From an uncultured Mycobacterium sp. (GTDB lineage: Bacteria; Actinomycetota; Actinomycetes; Mycobacteriales; Mycobacteriaceae): a stretch of 64,000 nucleotides of DNA. The notes below the pieces were generated by a model. It did no database searches. It was not told the DNA's origin and saw only the letters and a list, made by a program, of their open reading frames with translations. Made by a program: the position numbers and the translations under genes. The number at the start of each line of letters is the position of its first letter. The first letter of the stretch is position 1. Positions 42,731 through 52,126 of the stretch are shown here, one piece after another. The stretch spans positions 64,759 through 128,758 of the forward strand of contig FLQS01000078.1 in the NCBI GenBank assembly GCA_900078375.1, written 5' to 3'.

Positions 42731-43675
42731 ATGTTCGGTTCATCTGTTATCGCACCCGTTGCCTTTTGCACCGTCATCGCGGCGGGAGCAACTGCACTCA
42801 ACCCAGCGGATTCGCCGGTCTTCCCGTCGGCCGCCACACGGACCAGCACGTTCCAGCTCACGAGCATGGACAGCGTCGACTGGAACAAATCCTCACTGGC
42901 CTCGGCAGCTACCGTCTCCGGCGGTTCATTGCCATTCGGCCTGCCACAGGTTTTGGCAATCATGACCGCGTTGGCCGCGTTCAATCCAGACGCTGCCGCA
43001 ACGATGCAGTTCATCAACACGGAATTGCTCGACCAATTGGCTCACGGCACGCCGTTGGGCGAAGCAATGGTCAACGTCAGCCTGCTGCTGTCCCCACCGG
43101 TCGGCGACGGTCCGGGCTCACCGCTCGCGCCGGTTCTGAACCAAATCGGCCCGATGATCGCGTTGGCGCCAACAGTGATCGGCGGCGCGATGACGGTTCT
43201 CGCAGCCATTCCCGAGGCGGTAATACCGGTGGTGGCGGCGGTGGTGGTAGCCGTCATCAACACCGCCGCCGCCGCGGGTTCGGATGGATTCACCGCTGCC
43301 GTCGAGGCGGGCCTCTACGACGTGATGACCGCCGCAGCCAAGGGAATAGCCACGATGGTCAACGTGGTCAAGGCAGTGCTGAATGACATCGCGGCCGTTA
43401 TGACCATCGGATCTACCCCGAGTATCGCGGCCGAGGGCCTCCGCGTTCCGGGCGGTGTGCAGAAATCCGGCAGCACGACAAAAGCCGACGCGAAGATGAA
43501 GCGCGCCACCGCCTCCGTGGCACCGACGAGCGGCGTAGCCAACCCGCGGCCGAGGCATTCTGCTTCGGCCGCGTCCGCGGCCAGCAGCAGTCGTTCCGCC
43601 AGTCCGGCGGGAACATCCGGCAAGCGCGGTGCGCACCCGCACGGCACCAAGGGGACTGCCAAGTCGGCCAGGTGA
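42731..43675 (+). CDS. Secreted protein with Ala-rich core and basic Ser/Ala/Lys tail
   Basis: The 314-residue protein begins with an uncleaved or weak signal sequence (FGSSVIAPVAFCTVIAAGA). It then has helical Ala/Val-rich stretches (about 140-230) and a low-complexity C-terminal tail (from about 245) rich in Ser, Ala, Lys, Arg, ending GTKGTAKSAR. I recognise no family. The ATG at 42731 follows GGGGG. The arrangement (hydrophobic middle, histone-like basic tail) recurs in the protein at 54726, which suggests a mycobacterial envelope-protein type. Function unknown. Confidence 0.65.
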   Translation: MFGSSVIAPVAFCTVIAAGATALNPADSPVFPSAATRTSTFQLTSMDSVDWNKSSLASAATVSGGSLPFGLPQVLAIMTALAAFNPDAAATMQFINTELLDQLAHGTPLGEAMVNVSLLLSPPVGDGPGSPLAPVLNQIGPMIALAPTVIGGAMTVLAAIPEAVIPVVAAVVVAVINTAAAAGSDGFTAAVEAGLYDVMTAAAKGIATMVNVVKAVLNDIAAVMTIGSTPSIAAEGLRVPGGVQKSGSTTKADAKMKRATASVAPTSGVANPRPRHSASAASAASSSRSASPAGTSGKRGAHPHGTKGTAKSAR

Positions 43676-43712
43676 ATGCGGGCGGTCGGATCCGCAGCCT
43701 AGATTTGAGGGC

Positions 43713-46049
43713 ATGAGCACCGGCCGCGACATCCCCGCCGACTACGACGAGCACGCAGTACACGTGAGCGGCGCCAAACACGAGGCGGCCGGGGTGAAGG
43801 CCGTGATGATCAGCATGCAGCGCGGCCTGGCCGAAATGGGTCCGGTCCGCACGCTGGCGACGTTGTCGCGGCTCAATCAGCGCCACGGATTCGACTGCCC
43901 GGGCTGCGCGTGGCCCGAGGAACACGGCGGCCGCAAACTGGCGGAGTTCTGCGAAAACGGCGCCAAGGCGGTGGCCGAGGAAGCCACCAAGCGGCGAGTC
44001 ACCCCAGATTTCTTCGCCCGCCACACGGTGGCCGAGTTGGCCGCCAAGCCCGAGTACTGGTTGTCCCAGCAGGGCCGGCTGACCCACCCGATGGTCCTGC
44101 GGCCCGGCGAGCAGCACTACCAGCCGATCGGCTGGGACGAGGCCTACCGGTTGGTCGCCGAGCACCTGCGTGATCTCGGCTCGCCGCACGAGGCGGTGTT
44201 CTACACCTCGGGGCGCACCAGCAACGAGGCCGCGTTCCTCTACCAATTGCTGGTCCGCAGCTTCGGCACCAACAATCTGCCGGACTGTTCCAACATGTGC
44301 CACGAGTCGTCGGGCACCGCGCTGACCGATTCCATCGGCATCGGCAAGGGTTCGGTGACCGTCGATGACGTCGAGCATGCCGACGTCATCGTCATCGCCG
44401 GACAGAATCCGGGCACCAACCATCCGCGGATGCTGTCGGTACTGGAGAAGGCGAAAGCCAACGGCGCGAAGATCATCGCCGTCAACCCGCTCCCTGAGGC
44501 CGGCTTGATCCGGTTCAAGGATCCACAGAAGGTGAATGGCGTTGTCGGCCATGGGGTCCCGATCGCTGACGAGTTCGTGCAGATCCGCCTCGGCGGCGAT
44601 TTGGCATTGTTCAAAGGTTTGGGCCGGCTGCTGGTGGAGGCCGAGGACCGCGCCCCTGGCAGCGTGATCGACCAACAGTTCATCGACGCGCACTGCCACG
44701 GATTCGACGAGTACCTCGCCGATGCCCGCACCGTCGACTTGGACACGGTCACCGAGGCCACGGGCATCGCCCGGCCACAATTGGAGCGAGTGGCGGACAT
44801 GCTGGCCGCCTCGCAGCGCACCATCGTGTGCTGGGCCATGGGCATCACCCAGCACACCCACGCGGTCGCGACGATCGCCGAGATGACCAATCTGTTGTTG
44901 TTGCGCGGCATGATCGGCAAACCCGGCGCCGGAGTATGCCCGGTGCGCGGGCATTCCAATGTCCAGGGCGACCGCACGATGGGCATCTGGGAGCAGGTCC
45001 CCGAGACCTTCCTGACCGCACTGGACAACCGCTTCGGCATCATCAGCCCCCGCAAGCACGGCTATGACACGGTCGACGCCATCCGGGCGATGCGCGACGG
45101 GCGGGCATCGGTATTTCTGGCCATGGGCGGCAACTTCGCTTCGGCCACCCCCGACACCGCGGTGACCGAAGCGGCGTTGAGCGCGTGTGCGCTGACCGTG
45201 CAGGTCTCCACCAAGCTCAACCGCAGCCATCTGGTCCACGGCCGCACGGCATTGATCCTGCCCACCCTGGGCCGTACCGACCGTGACCTGGTAGGTGGCC
45301 ACAAACAGGTTGTCTCCGTTGAGGATTCGATGTCCATGGTGCACCTGTCGCGGGGCAGCCTGACCCCACCGAGCGACGAGGTGCGCAGCGAGGTCGCCAT
45401 CATCTGCCAGCTGGCCCGCACGGTGCTCGGCGCCGACCACCCGGTGCCGTGGGAATCCTTCGCCGCCGACTACGACACCATCCGCGATGCGATCGCCGCC
45501 GTCGTGCCGGGCTGCGCCGACTACAACACCCGTGTGCGCCAGCCCGACGGGTTCCAATTGCCGCATCCGCCACGGGATTCCCGCGAGTTCCCCACCATCA
45601 CCGGCAGGGCCAACTTCGCGGTCAACGAGCTGAACTGGGTGCCGGTGCCGCCGGGGCGTCTGGTGCTGCAAACCTTGCGCAGCCACGACCAGTACAACAC
45701 CACCATCTACGGTCTCGACGACCGCTATCGCGGGGTCAAGGGTGGGCGGCGGGTCGTCTTCGTCAACCCCGCCGATATCGAGTCACTCGGGCTGGCTGAC
45801 GGCGACCGCGTCGACTTGATCTCGGAGTTCACCAACAGCCAGGGTCAATTACAGGAGCGCCGCGCCAAAGATTTCCTGGTGGTGCCGTATTCCACCCCGG
45901 TCGGCAATGCCGCCGCCTACTACCCCGAAACCAATCCCCTGGTGCCGCTGGATCACGTTGCCGCCAAGTCGAATACACCGGTGTCGAAGGCCGTCGTGAT
46001 ACGGCTGGAACACGGCGGGCAGGAAAGCGGCGCGGCATGGGGCGGGTGA
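43713..46049 (+). CDS. fdhF: YdeP/FdhF-type molybdopterin oxidoreductase
   Basis: This 778-residue bis-MGD enzyme resembles M. tuberculosis FdhF (Rv2900c) and E. coli YdeP. It shows the family motif FDCPGCAWPEEH (Cys62, Cys65), CSNMCHESSG (Cys192, Cys196) at the active-site region, the MGD-binding VIAGQNPGTNHPR stretch, and the C-terminal molydopterin dinucleotide-binding domain (VGNAAAYYPETNPLVPL). Formate dehydrogenase activity is inferred from annotation of relatives; YdeP itself is linked to acid resistance. The fdhD gene overlaps its end by 13 bp. MobA at 3023 supplies its cofactor. Confidence 0.9.
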   Translation: MSTGRDIPADYDEHAVHVSGAKHEAAGVKAVMISMQRGLAEMGPVRTLATLSRLNQRHGFDCPGCAWPEEHGGRKLAEFCENGAKAVAEEATKRRVTPDFFARHTVAELAAKPEYWLSQQGRLTHPMVLRPGEQHYQPIGWDEAYRLVAEHLRDLGSPHEAVFYTSGRTSNEAAFLYQLLVRSFGTNNLPDCSNMCHESSGTALTDSIGIGKGSVTVDDVEHADVIVIAGQNPGTNHPRMLSVLEKAKANGAKIIAVNPLPEAGLIRFKDPQKVNGVVGHGVPIADEFVQIRLGGDLALFKGLGRLLVEAEDRAPGSVIDQQFIDAHCHGFDEYLADARTVDLDTVTEATGIARPQLERVADMLAASQRTIVCWAMGITQHTHAVATIAEMTNLLLLRGMIGKPGAGVCPVRGHSNVQGDRTMGIWEQVPETFLTALDNRFGIISPRKHGYDTVDAIRAMRDGRASVFLAMGGNFASATPDTAVTEAALSACALTVQVSTKLNRSHLVHGRTALILPTLGRTDRDLVGGHKQVVSVEDSMSMVHLSRGSLTPPSDEVRSEVAIICQLARTVLGADHPVPWESFAADYDTIRDAIAAVVPGCADYNTRVRQPDGFQLPHPPRDSREFPTITGRANFAVNELNWVPVPPGRLVLQTLRSHDQYNTTIYGLDDRYRGVKGGRRVVFVNPADIESLGLADGDRVDLISEFTNSQGQLQERRAKDFLVVPYSTPVGNAAAYYPETNPLVPLDHVAAKSNTPVSKAVVIRLEHGGQESGAAWGG

Positions 46050-46864
46050 CGTCGCGGCGGCGGGCCAGCCACGTCATCGACGGCACGGCCACCGACCGCC
46101 CCGAGACCCTGGTGGTCGAGGAGCCGTTGGAGATCCGCGTCAACGGGACACCGCTGAGCGTCACGATGCGCACACCCGGCTCCGATGTCGAACTGGCACA
46201 GGGCTTTCTGCTGACCGAAGGTGTGATCACCCACCGTGAAGACTTGCTCACCGTCCGCTACTGCCGCGGCGCCGATGGAGAGGACGGCACTAATACCTAC
46301 AACGTCCTCGACGTCACGCTGCGCCCCGGTGTGCCGATGCCCGAGGTCGACGTCACCCGCAACTTCTACACCACCTCGTCATGCGGGGTATGCGGCAAGG
46401 CCTCCATCGACGCGGTCCGGTTGACCAGCCGGCACTCCCCCGGCGACGACCCGTCGGTCGTCAGCGCCGCGACGCTGACCGCGATGCCCGCCCAACTGCG
46501 CTCGGCGCAAAAGGTTTTCGCGAGCACCGGCGGTCTGCACGGCGCGGCGTTGTTCGGTGCCGACGGCACGATGCTGGCCGTGCGCGAGGATGTCGGCCGG
46601 CACAATGCGGTCGACAAAGTCATCGGCTGGGCGCTCGAAGCCAACCGCGTGCCGCTCGGCGGCACCGTCCTGTTGGTCAGCGGCCGCGCGTCGTTCGAAC
46701 TGACGCAGAAGGCCGTGATGGCCGGAATCCCGGTGCTGGCCGCGGTGTCCGCGCCGTCGTCACTCGCCGTCGACCTGGCCACCCAGTCGGGACTGACGCT
46801 GGTCGCGTTCCTGCGTGGGGAATCGATGAACATCTACAGCAGGGCCGACCGCATCCAGCACTGA
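46037..46864 (+). CDS. fdhD: Formate dehydrogenase accessory sulfurtransferase
   Basis: FdhD moves sulfur from a cysteine desulfurase to the molybdenum cofactor of formate dehydrogenase-type enzymes. The 275-residue protein has the catalytic loop TSSCGVCGKASID (Cys116, Cys119), EDVGRHNAVDKVIGWAL and the ending FLRGESMNIYS, all typical. It overlaps the molybdoenzyme gene, so the two are made together. Confidence 0.95.
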   Translation: MGRVTSRRRASHVIDGTATDRPETLVVEEPLEIRVNGTPLSVTMRTPGSDVELAQGFLLTEGVITHREDLLTVRYCRGADGEDGTNTYNVLDVTLRPGVPMPEVDVTRNFYTTSSCGVCGKASIDAVRLTSRHSPGDDPSVVSAATLTAMPAQLRSAQKVFASTGGLHGAALFGADGTMLAVREDVGRHNAVDKVIGWALEANRVPLGGTVLLVSGRASFELTQKAVMAGIPVLAAVSAPSSLAVDLATQSGLTLVAFLRGESMNIYSRADRIQH

Positions 46865-47072
46865 GCGGCGGAGGCGTCAGTTGTTGCCCGGTATCGCAGT
46901 CGGTGGCGTCCGAGCCCTCTTCTGTCGGCGATGGCGGCGCAACATGGGCCATCGTGGCGCTCTGCCACGAGTGCCGCCAATCTCCACGCAATCTCCATGA
47001 AACCTCCAAGACCGCCAACCCCGGTGGCAGCGAGCATCAATCCCGATCACTCACCGAAGGATTGGGAGCACA

Positions 47073-48377
47073 ATGGCGGAAATTCTGATTGCGGGACTGT
47101 CTGCGGCCGGGCACATCACCCCGCTGCTGGCGGTGGCGGGCGGCCTGGCCCACCGCGGCGACCGGGTCACCGTGCTGACCTCGCCCCGGCACGCAGCGAA
47201 GGTCAGCGCCTGCGGCGCCCGGCTGCACCCGCTGCCGCCCGAGGCGGACCTGGCGGATGGCCAGGTCGACGACCGCGCGGAGCGGGCCGAGCTGAGCGGG
47301 CTGCGGCGGCTCAACTTCGACATCACCGAGTTCTTCATCGGGCCGATGCCCCGGCAGGCGGCGATCCTCACCGAACTGTTCACCCAGAACCGATTCGACG
47401 CCGTGATCGTCGACTCAGCCTTCTTCGGAATCCTCCCGTTCCTGCTGGGTTCGCGGACCGACCTACCGCCGGTGCTGGTGTTCAGCCCGATGCCGCTCAT
47501 GATCGCCAGCAGCGACACCGGTCCCGCGGGGCTGGGCCTGCTGCCCTCGACAAGGCCCCTGGGGCGGCTCCGCAATCGCGCCCTCACAGCGCTGTCGCAC
47601 AACGTATTGCTCGGCCCGTCGCACCGCGCCGCCAACCGCAGTCTGAACGCGATGAACGCACCGAAACTGCCGGTATTCGTCCTCGACGCCGGGCTGCTGG
47701 CCGACCGCCTCATCGTGCCGACCGTGCCCGCGTTCGACTATCCGCGCAGCGATCTACCCGCCAACGTGCGCTACGTCGGGCCGGTGCACCCGCTCCCGGC
47801 ACGGACCTTCCGGCGGCCGTCGTGGTGGAACGAGCTGTCCGGTGAGAGGCCGGTCGTCCACGTCACCCAGGGCACCGTCGATAACGCCGACCTGGGGCGG
47901 CTATTGGAGCCGACCATCGAGGCGCTCGCTGGTGAGGACGTCATCGTCGTCGCCACCACCGGGGGCCGCGACGTCACCGATCTCAAGATTCCGGTCCCGT
48001 CGAATACCTATGTCGCCGAATTCATTCCGCACGAAGTGCTGCTGCCGAAGGTGGACGTCATGGTGAGTAACGGCGGCTACGGCGCCGTTCAGCGGGCGCT
48101 GTGTGCCGGTGTGCCGCTGGTGGTCGCGGGTGACACCGAGGACAAGCCGGAGGTGGCCGCACGAGTGGGTTGGTCGGGCGCCGGGATCAATCTGCGGACC
48201 GGCACGCCGACGCGTCGTACGCTGCGCAAGGCCATCGGTGCGGTGCTGCACAACCCGCACTATCGCAACTGTGCGCGCAACCTACAGACGGCATTCGCCC
48301 AGCGGGACGGGGTCGCGGAGATAGTCCTGGTGCTCGACGAGGTGATCGCCGAGCGCCGAACGAGGATCCGCGCTTAG
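47073..48377 (+). CDS. Family 1 glycosyltransferase (UGT-like)
   Basis: The 434-residue GT-B fold protein starts EILIAGLSAAGHITPLLAVAGGL. It has the nucleotide-sugar-binding C-terminal half with VVHVTQGTVDNADL, FIPHEVLLPKVDVMVSNGGYGAVQRAL and GDTEDKPEVAARV, as in macrolide- and glycopeptide-type glycosyltransferases. It probably glycosylates a lipid or small molecule. Its stop overlaps the stop of clpX by four bases, tail to tail. The 208 bases upstream hold no feature I recognise. Confidence 0.88.
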   Translation: MAEILIAGLSAAGHITPLLAVAGGLAHRGDRVTVLTSPRHAAKVSACGARLHPLPPEADLADGQVDDRAERAELSGLRRLNFDITEFFIGPMPRQAAILTELFTQNRFDAVIVDSAFFGILPFLLGSRTDLPPVLVFSPMPLMIASSDTGPAGLGLLPSTRPLGRLRNRALTALSHNVLLGPSHRAANRSLNAMNAPKLPVFVLDAGLLADRLIVPTVPAFDYPRSDLPANVRYVGPVHPLPARTFRRPSWWNELSGERPVVHVTQGTVDNADLGRLLEPTIEALAGEDVIVVATTGGRDVTDLKIPVPSNTYVAEFIPHEVLLPKVDVMVSNGGYGAVQRALCAGVPLVVAGDTEDKPEVAARVGWSGAGINLRTGTPTRRTLRKAIGAVLHNPHYRNCARNLQTAFAQRDGVAEIVLVLDEVIAERRTRIRA

Positions 48378-49654
48378 GCGGACTTGTCGCGGCGCTCTGG
48401 GCGGGCGGGCTTGCGCGGGACGATCGTCGGCAGGACGTTGTCCTGGACGGTCTCCTTGGTCACCACGACCTTGGCGACGTCGTCGCGGCTGGGGATGTCA
48501 TACATCACCGGCAGCAGGACTTCTTCCATGATCGCGCGCAGGCCGCGGGCACCGGTGCCGCGGTGGATGGCCTGATCGGCGATGGCGTCCAGCGCGTCAT
48601 CGTCGAACTCCAACTCGACGCCGTCCATCTCGAACAGTCGGGTGTACTGCTTCACCAGAGCGTTCTTCGGCTTGGACAGGATCTGCACCAGCGATTCCTT
48701 GTCCAGGTTGGTCACCGAAGCCACCACCGGAAGACGGCCGATGAACTCCGGGATCAGACCGAACTTGATCAGATCCTCGGGCATCACTTCGGCGAAGTGA
48801 TCCTGGGTGTCGATCTCGGCCTTCGACTTCACCTCGGCACCGAAGCCCAGGCCGCGCTTGCCGACGCGGTCGGAGACGATCTTCTCCAGCCCGGCGAACG
48901 CACCCGCGACGATGAACAGCACGTTGGTGGTGTCGATCTGGATGAACTCCTGGTGCGGATGCTTGCGGCCGCCCTGCGGCGGAACCGAGGCCTGGGTGCC
49001 CTCGAGGATTTTCAGGAGCGCCTGCTGCACACCCTCACCGGAGACGTCGCGGGTGATCGACGGGTTCTCGCTCTTGCGGGCGATCTTGTCGACCTCGTCG
49101 ATGTAGATGATGCCGGTCTCGGCGCGCTTGACGTCGTAGTCGGCGGCCTGGATCAGCTTGAGCAGAATGTTCTCGACGTCCTCGCCGACATAGCCGGCTT
49201 CGGTCAGGGCGGTGGCGTCGGCGATGGCGAACGGCACGTTGAGCATCTTGGCCAGTGTCTGCGCCAGGTAGGTCTTGCCGCAGCCGGTCGGGCCGAGCAT
49301 CAGGATGTTGGACTTGGCCAGCTCCACCGGCTCGGAGCGCGAGTCACGGTGCTTCTCCTGCGCCTGGATTCGCTTGTAGTGGTTGTAGACCGCCACGGCC
49401 AGGGTCCGCTTGGCGGTGTCCTGACCGATGACGTAGGCCTCCAGGAACTCCCGGATCTCGGCCGGCTTGGGGAGCTCATCGAGTTTGACGTCGTCGGCGT
49501 CGGCCAACTCCTCTTCGATGATCTCGTTGCACAGATCGATGCACTCGTCGCAGATGTAGACGCCAGGGCCCGCTATGAGCTTCTTAACCTGCTTCTGACT
49601 CTTACCGCAGAACGAGCACTTGAGCAGGTCACCGCCGTCTCCGATACGTGCCAT
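48374..49654 (-). CDS. clpX: ATP-dependent protease ATPase subunit ClpX
   Basis: ClpX unfolds proteins and feeds them to ClpP1P2. The 426-residue protein has the four-Cys zinc domain (Cys13, 16, 35, 38), Walker A GPTGCGKT (121-128), pore loop GYVG (154-157) and Walker B YIDEVDK (184-190). Unlike M. tuberculosis, where Rv2456c follows, here a glycosyltransferase gene abuts it. The 259 bp upstream form a divergent promoter region with mmuM. Confidence 0.97.
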   Translation of the reverse strand: MARIGDGGDLLKCSFCGKSQKQVKKLIAGPGVYICDECIDLCNEIIEEELADADDVKLDELPKPAEIREFLEAYVIGQDTAKRTLAVAVYNHYKRIQAQEKHRDSRSEPVELAKSNILMLGPTGCGKTYLAQTLAKMLNVPFAIADATALTEAGYVGEDVENILLKLIQAADYDVKRAETGIIYIDEVDKIARKSENPSITRDVSGEGVQQALLKILEGTQASVPPQGGRKHPHQEFIQIDTTNVLFIVAGAFAGLEKIVSDRVGKRGLGFGAEVKSKAEIDTQDHFAEVMPEDLIKFGLIPEFIGRLPVVASVTNLDKESLVQILSKPKNALVKQYTRLFEMDGVELEFDDDALDAIADQAIHRGTGARGLRAIMEEVLLPVMYDIPSRDDVAKVVVTKETVQDNVLPTIVPRKPARPERRDKSA

Positions 49655-49913
49655 GGTGGTGAGGTCCTACTTTCCTTCGCCGGGTCTTCGATCGTTGCCA
49701 GTCAGTCAGTGCCGGTGTCTGTCCCGACGCTACCCGCTTGCTCTGCCACGGTGCGACAGATAAAGGCGAATCGCGTCAGTGGTATTCGTGCGTGATGGTG
49801 AACATATCGCCTGACGCCGCTTCCGTCGCCCCGGCACGCTTAGCTGTGTTTTTGGCGTGTCGCCGCCGTAACCTAACCGACGCGTTGAGCTGCGCCGAAA
49901 GTAAAGTTGCGTC

Positions 49914-50828
49914 GTGGCATTCGCCGTTCCCCACACTACCGTCCTGATTCTCGATGGCGGTTTGGCCACTGAGCTGGAAACCCGTGGCCACGACCTGTCC
50001 GACGACCTGTGGTCGGCCCGATTGCTGGTGGACTCCCCGCAGGAGATCGTGGCCGTTCACGAGGCCTTTTACCGGGCCGGCGCCGACATTGCCACGACTG
50101 CTAGCTACCAGGCGTCGTTCAACGGTTTCGCGGAGCGCGGATTCACCCGCGGCGAAGTCGCCCGGCTCCTGGTTCGCAGCGTGGAATTGGCCAGGACAGC
50201 CCGCGACAACGTCGGTCGCGGCGGCTGGGTGGCCGCGTCGGTGGGGCCCTACGGCGCCGCCCTGGCCAACGGCGAGGAATACGTGGGTCGCTACGGCCTG
50301 ACCGCGGGTCAGCTGGCTGAGTGGCATCGCCCGCGGCTGGAGGTGCTGGTGTCCGCGCAGCCCGACGTGCTGGGCCTGGAAACGGTGCCCGATGTCGACG
50401 AGGCCGAGGCCCTGGCCGGCCTGGTCCACGAGTTCGGCGTCCCGGCGTGGCTCAGCTACACCATCGCCGGCGGGTACACCCGCGCCGGCCAACCTCTTGA
50501 CCAGGCGTTCGCGGTGGCCGCCGAGGTTCCCGAGATCGTCGCCGTCGGGGTCAACTGCAGTGCGCCCGCCGACGTGCTCGGCGCCGTCGAGGTGGCCCGA
50601 CAGGTCACCGGCAAGCCGGTGATCGTCTACCCGAACAGCGGCGAAGAGTGGGATGGTCTGCGGCGCACATGGGTGGGCAACGGCAGCTTCAACGCCAACG
50701 CCGCGACCCAGTGGGCCGCGGCGGGCGCGAACATCATTGGCGGGTGCTGCCGGGTACGCCCGGCAGACATCGCCGAAATCAAACGTTCTGGGCCGAGAGC
50801 TTCCGGTACTCCAGGACGGTGTCGATGA
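49914..50828 (+). CDS. mmuM: Homocysteine S-methyltransferase
   Basis: MmuM methylates homocysteine from S-methylmethionine or S-adenosylmethionine to give methionine. The 304-residue barrel protein has ILDGGLATELETRG and the zinc-binding cysteines in VGVNCSAP and the GGCCRV motif near the C-terminus. The start is GTG. Its last 50 bp overlap the convergent clpP2 gene, an unusually long overlap. Position between clpX and clpP2 matches M. tuberculosis Rv2458, but the neighbouring Rv2459 transporter is missing. Confidence 0.93.
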   Translation: MAFAVPHTTVLILDGGLATELETRGHDLSDDLWSARLLVDSPQEIVAVHEAFYRAGADIATTASYQASFNGFAERGFTRGEVARLLVRSVELARTARDNVGRGGWVAASVGPYGAALANGEEYVGRYGLTAGQLAEWHRPRLEVLVSAQPDVLGLETVPDVDEAEALAGLVHEFGVPAWLSYTIAGGYTRAGQPLDQAFAVAAEVPEIVAVGVNCSAPADVLGAVEVARQVTGKPVIVYPNSGEEWDGLRRTWVGNGSFNANAATQWAAAGANIIGGCCRVRPADIAEIKRSGPRASGTPGRCR

Positions 50829-51433
50829 TCCCGTATTCCTTGGCCTCCGCAGCGGTCAGGATCTTGTCCCGGTCGGTGTCCTTGCGGATGACCGCGGCGT
50901 CCTTGCCGGTGTGGATGGCCAGCGTCGTTTCCATCAGGGTGCGCATCCGCTCGATCTCGGCGGCCTGGATCTCTAGGTCGGAGAACTGGCCCTGGATGAC
51001 CCCGCCGAGCGACGGCTGGTGGATCAGGATCCGGGCGTTCGGCAGCGCGAGCCGCTTGCCGGGCGAGCCCGCCGCCAGCAGCACCGCTGCAGCGGATGCA
51101 GCCTGACCGAGGCACACCGTCTGGATGTCGGCGCGCACGTACTGCATGGTGTCGTAGATCGCCATCAGCGAGGTGAACGAGCCACCCGGCGAGTTGATGT
51201 ACATGGTGATGTCGCGGTCGGGATCCAGCGACTCCAGCACCAGCAGTTGGGCCATGACGTCGTTGGCCGAGGCGTCGTCCACCTGCACGCCGAGGAAGAT
51301 GATCCGTTCCTCGAACAGCTTGTTGTAGGGGTTGGACTCCTTCACACCCCAGCTGGAGTGCTCGACGAACGAGGGAAGGATGTAGCGCGCTGTAGGTGCG
51401 AGCCGCGGATCTGCCTGGGAAAAGGGCGTTGTA

Positions 51434-51441
<8 letters not shown>
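50779..51441 (-). CDS. clpP2: ATP-dependent Clp protease proteolytic subunit 2
   Basis: The 220-residue serine protease subunit has nucleophile Ser116 (LGQAASAAA) and His141 (ILIHQPS), with the Asp in the TDRD segment near 190. With ClpP1 it forms the mixed, essential ClpP1P2 tetradecamer of mycobacteria. It starts inside the end of clpP1 (8 bp overlap), giving translational coupling. Confidence 0.97.
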
Positions 51442-52030
<589 letters not shown>

Positions 52031-52089
52031 GACTTGATACCTGCTTTCTACGGACTTCGTTCTACCCGACCCTAACCAACCCACAGCGC

Positions 52090-52113
52090 AGCGCACTCCC
52101 AGGAGAGTGCGCT
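52090..52113. terminator. Hairpin between tig and clpP1
   Basis: AGCGCACTC and GAGTGCGCT form a 9-bp stem with a 6-base loop 14 bp after the tig stop. T residues follow on the plus strand only, so on the transcribed strand it would be a weak terminator or processing hairpin between tig and clpP1P2. Confidence 0.5.
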
Positions 52114-52126
52114 TTCGCTGTCGGCG

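Noticed and set aside
6653..48373. Prophage or integrative element in the 42-kb interval
   Set aside because: No integrase, transposase, phage structural gene or attachment-site repeat was found.
49655..49913. Small ORFs in the clpX-mmuM divergent region
   Set aside because: They are short, overlap the promoters and one crosses into mmuM in another frame.
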